Assembly: GCA_035289805.1 (NCBI GenBank)
Contig: DATDWC010000005.1
Span: 1-5,844 of the forward strand
Source: DATDWC01 sp035289805
GTDB taxonomy: Bacteria > Patescibacteriota > Gracilibacteria > Peribacterales > Peribacteraceae
DNA length: 5,844 bases
Reading direction: 5' to 3'
In this document: one piece after another, positions 4,860 to 5,844 of the stretch
Numbering within the stretch: the first letter of the stretch is position 1
How the letters are laid out: each line of letters opens with the position of its first letter
Notes under the pieces: generated by a model
Databases searched by the model: none
What the model saw: the letters and a program-made list of their open reading frames with translations, nothing else
Told to the model about the DNA's origin: nothing
Position numbers and translations under genes: made by a program

Positions 4860-5824
4860 GCGTGCTTCATGGAAGTCCCCTTGATACCGCGCTTGATGAG
4901 CTCCCGCTGCATTGCCCCCGTGAGTTCTGAGATTTCTTTGATCCCTTCGCTTGTGCACCAGGAATCCATATCTTTTGCGATTTTCGCAAAGAGGTCTGCC
5001 CCGTGATCTGCGAGTGCAGTGCCGATGCCAACGAGTGATGCACCTGCGAGCATGAGCTCAATTGCATCTTCTGCAGTGTAGACTCCTCCCGTGCCGATAA
5101 TTGGTACTTTCCCCTCCGTTGCTTCGTAGATTTCTGCAATGCACCGCACCGCAATCGGTTTAAGCGCAGGACCGGAGAGTCCTCCCTTGTGCGCAGCGAG
5201 GATTGGCATGCGACTCCGTAAATCAATTGCCATCCCCGGACCCACAGTATTGATTGCGGTGATCCCATCGGCACCTGCTCTCACCGCCGCCGCCGCGATC
5301 TCGCCGATATTGGGGACATTCGGTGTGAGCTTTACGAACATGGGGATCTTCCCGATCTCCTTCTTCACACTCTTCAAGATATCTTCTACCTCCTTCTCAT
5401 CCTCTGCGAACAACTTCCCGCGCAGCTTGAGGAATGTGGGAGTGGAGAGATTTACCTCAAAGGCATCGGGTTTGAATGGTGCAATCTCTCGCGCAATCGC
5501 AGAGAACTCTTCAGCGGAAAGTCCAACGATATTTACAATCAGGGGAACCGGATGTTCTTTCATGTACTCTCCAATTTCCTCACGCGACTTCACAGGGCCT
5601 GCATCCGGCACACCCACGGCATTCAGCATCCAGTGCTCGGTCGAAATGATCGTTGGATTTGGGTTCCCCTTGTGCTCATGTGGCCAGAGAGATTTTGTAG
5701 TCACAGCCCCCGCTCCACCCCGTGCTACTTCCTTCCAGCTACTTGCTGTGATTCCCCAAATACCGGAGGCAAGGACGAGAGGGTTTTTAAAGTGGATGCC
5801 GAGGATCTCTTGAGAGAGGTTCAC
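4856..5824 (-). CDS. pyrD: Dihydroorotate dehydrogenase catalytic subunit PyrD (class 1B-like, Thr at the catalytic position)
   Basis: PyrD oxidises dihydroorotate to orotate with FMN, the fourth step of pyrimidine synthesis, and works here with PyrK. The 322-residue TIM barrel shows NPLVLASGIWG (14-24), TKS with the FMN-contacting Lys44, GNPNPT (53-58), MLNAVG (66-71), VNIVG (97-101), VKLTPN (164-169), INTVGPG (191-197), GGLSGPALKP (214-223), GTGGV (244-248) and VGIGTA (265-270). The active-site loop reads NLSTPTF (125-131) where class 1 enzymes have NxSCPN: Thr128 replaces the catalytic Cys, and the loop after it lacks the usual Gly-rich pattern. The start is GTG, with a TAG three codons upstream leaving no alternative nearby. 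It overlaps pyrK by four bases (ATGA), implying coupled translation and 1:1 subunits. Pairing with PyrK supports class 1B and makes a functional enzyme likely despite the substitution. Confidence 0.93.
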   Translation of the reverse strand: MNLSQEILGIHFKNPLVLASGIWGITASSWKEVARGGAGAVTTKSLWPHEHKGNPNPTIISTEHWMLNAVGVPDAGPVKSREEIGEYMKEHPVPLIVNIVGLSAEEFSAIAREIAPFKPDAFEVNLSTPTFLKLRGKLFAEDEKEVEDILKSVKKEIGKIPMFVKLTPNVPNIGEIAAAAVRAGADGITAINTVGPGMAIDLRSRMPILAAHKGGLSGPALKPIAVRCIAEIYEATEGKVPIIGTGGVYTAEDAIELMLAGASLVGIGTALADHGADLFAKIAKDMDSWCTSEGIKEISELTGAMQRELIKRGIKGTSMKHA

Positions 5825-5832
5825 TAAGCGCT

Positions 5833-5841
5833 AGTGTAGCA
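5833..5841 (-). promoter_or_regulatory. Candidate extended -10 just before the pyrD GTG start
   Basis: The minus strand reads TGCTACACT, an extended -10 with four of six consensus bases, ending 8 nt before the GTG. Transcription would start at or within a couple of bases of the start codon. The -35 region falls outside the window. It has the same TGC spacing as the plus-strand promoter at 3686 and the same TACACT as the box before dedA. Confidence 0.4.
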
Positions 5842-5844
5842 GGA

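Noticed and set aside
4859..4958. Extension of PyrK to an upstream ATG at 4958
   Set aside because: The added 33 residues are the pyrD coding sequence read in another frame; ATGA overlap at 4859 and family length favour the shorter protein.
4383..5006. Plus-strand open frame of 207 codons
   Set aside because: Antisense across the pyrD/pyrK junction; both sense genes are strongly supported.
5139..5813. Plus-strand open frame of 224 codons
   Set aside because: Antisense to pyrD, with no recognisable domain; long open antisense frames are a by-product of the codon composition of pyrD.
1..5844. tRNA, rRNA, CRISPR array, phage or insertion sequence genes
   Set aside because: I saw no cloverleaf pattern, regularly spaced repeats, transposase or phage protein; the space between genes is short and otherwise explained.

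Overview
The window reads like a piece of a small-genome bacterium, probably a member of the Patescibacteria (Candidate Phyla Radiation). The clues are a short protein with two zinc ribbons whose second half resembles the CxxC-x17-CxxC domain common in those genomes, an unassigned four-helix membrane protein next to a DedA protein, and almost no Shine-Dalgarno sequences before the starts. TGA, TAA and TAG all appear as ordinary stops, which argues against the recoded Gracilibacteria/Absconditabacteria. This placement is an inference and was not tested by any search. Base composition is near 50% GC and even across the genes, with no phage, insertion-sequence, CRISPR, tRNA or rRNA signal.

Layout on the minus strand, from high to low coordinates: pyrD (5824-4856) and pyrK (4859-4029) overlap by ATGA and encode the catalytic and electron-transfer subunits of a class 1B-like dihydroorotate dehydrogenase for pyrimidine synthesis. 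Next come a two-zinc-ribbon protein (3483-3199) closed by a strong intrinsic terminator (3178-3152), a four-helix membrane protein of unknown role (3080-2574), a DedA/VTT-domain membrane protein (2534-1845), and typA/bipA (1697 to past position 1), which lacks only about its last 40 codons. The single plus-strand gene (3714-4007) encodes a small two-helix membrane protein. It is divergent from the zinc-ribbon gene and convergent with pyrK.

The most unusual points are these. (1) The first eight codons of typA (MDIRNIAI) occur twice, 97 bp apart and in different frames, on either side of a palindrome-rich element; all five differences between the copies are synonymous. (2) PyrD has Thr where class 1 enzymes carry the catalytic Cys (NLSTPT instead of NxSCPN). 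(3) PyrK carries an Asn/Pro/Ser linker that puts a four-run G-quadruplex motif on the opposite strand. (4) Promoter-like -10 boxes sit very close to several starts, and both GTG-initiated genes (pyrD, dedA) follow a TACACT box by 7-8 nt, suggesting leaderless mRNAs. No complete undescribed multi-gene system is evident; the genes are mainly housekeeping plus two unassigned membrane proteins.
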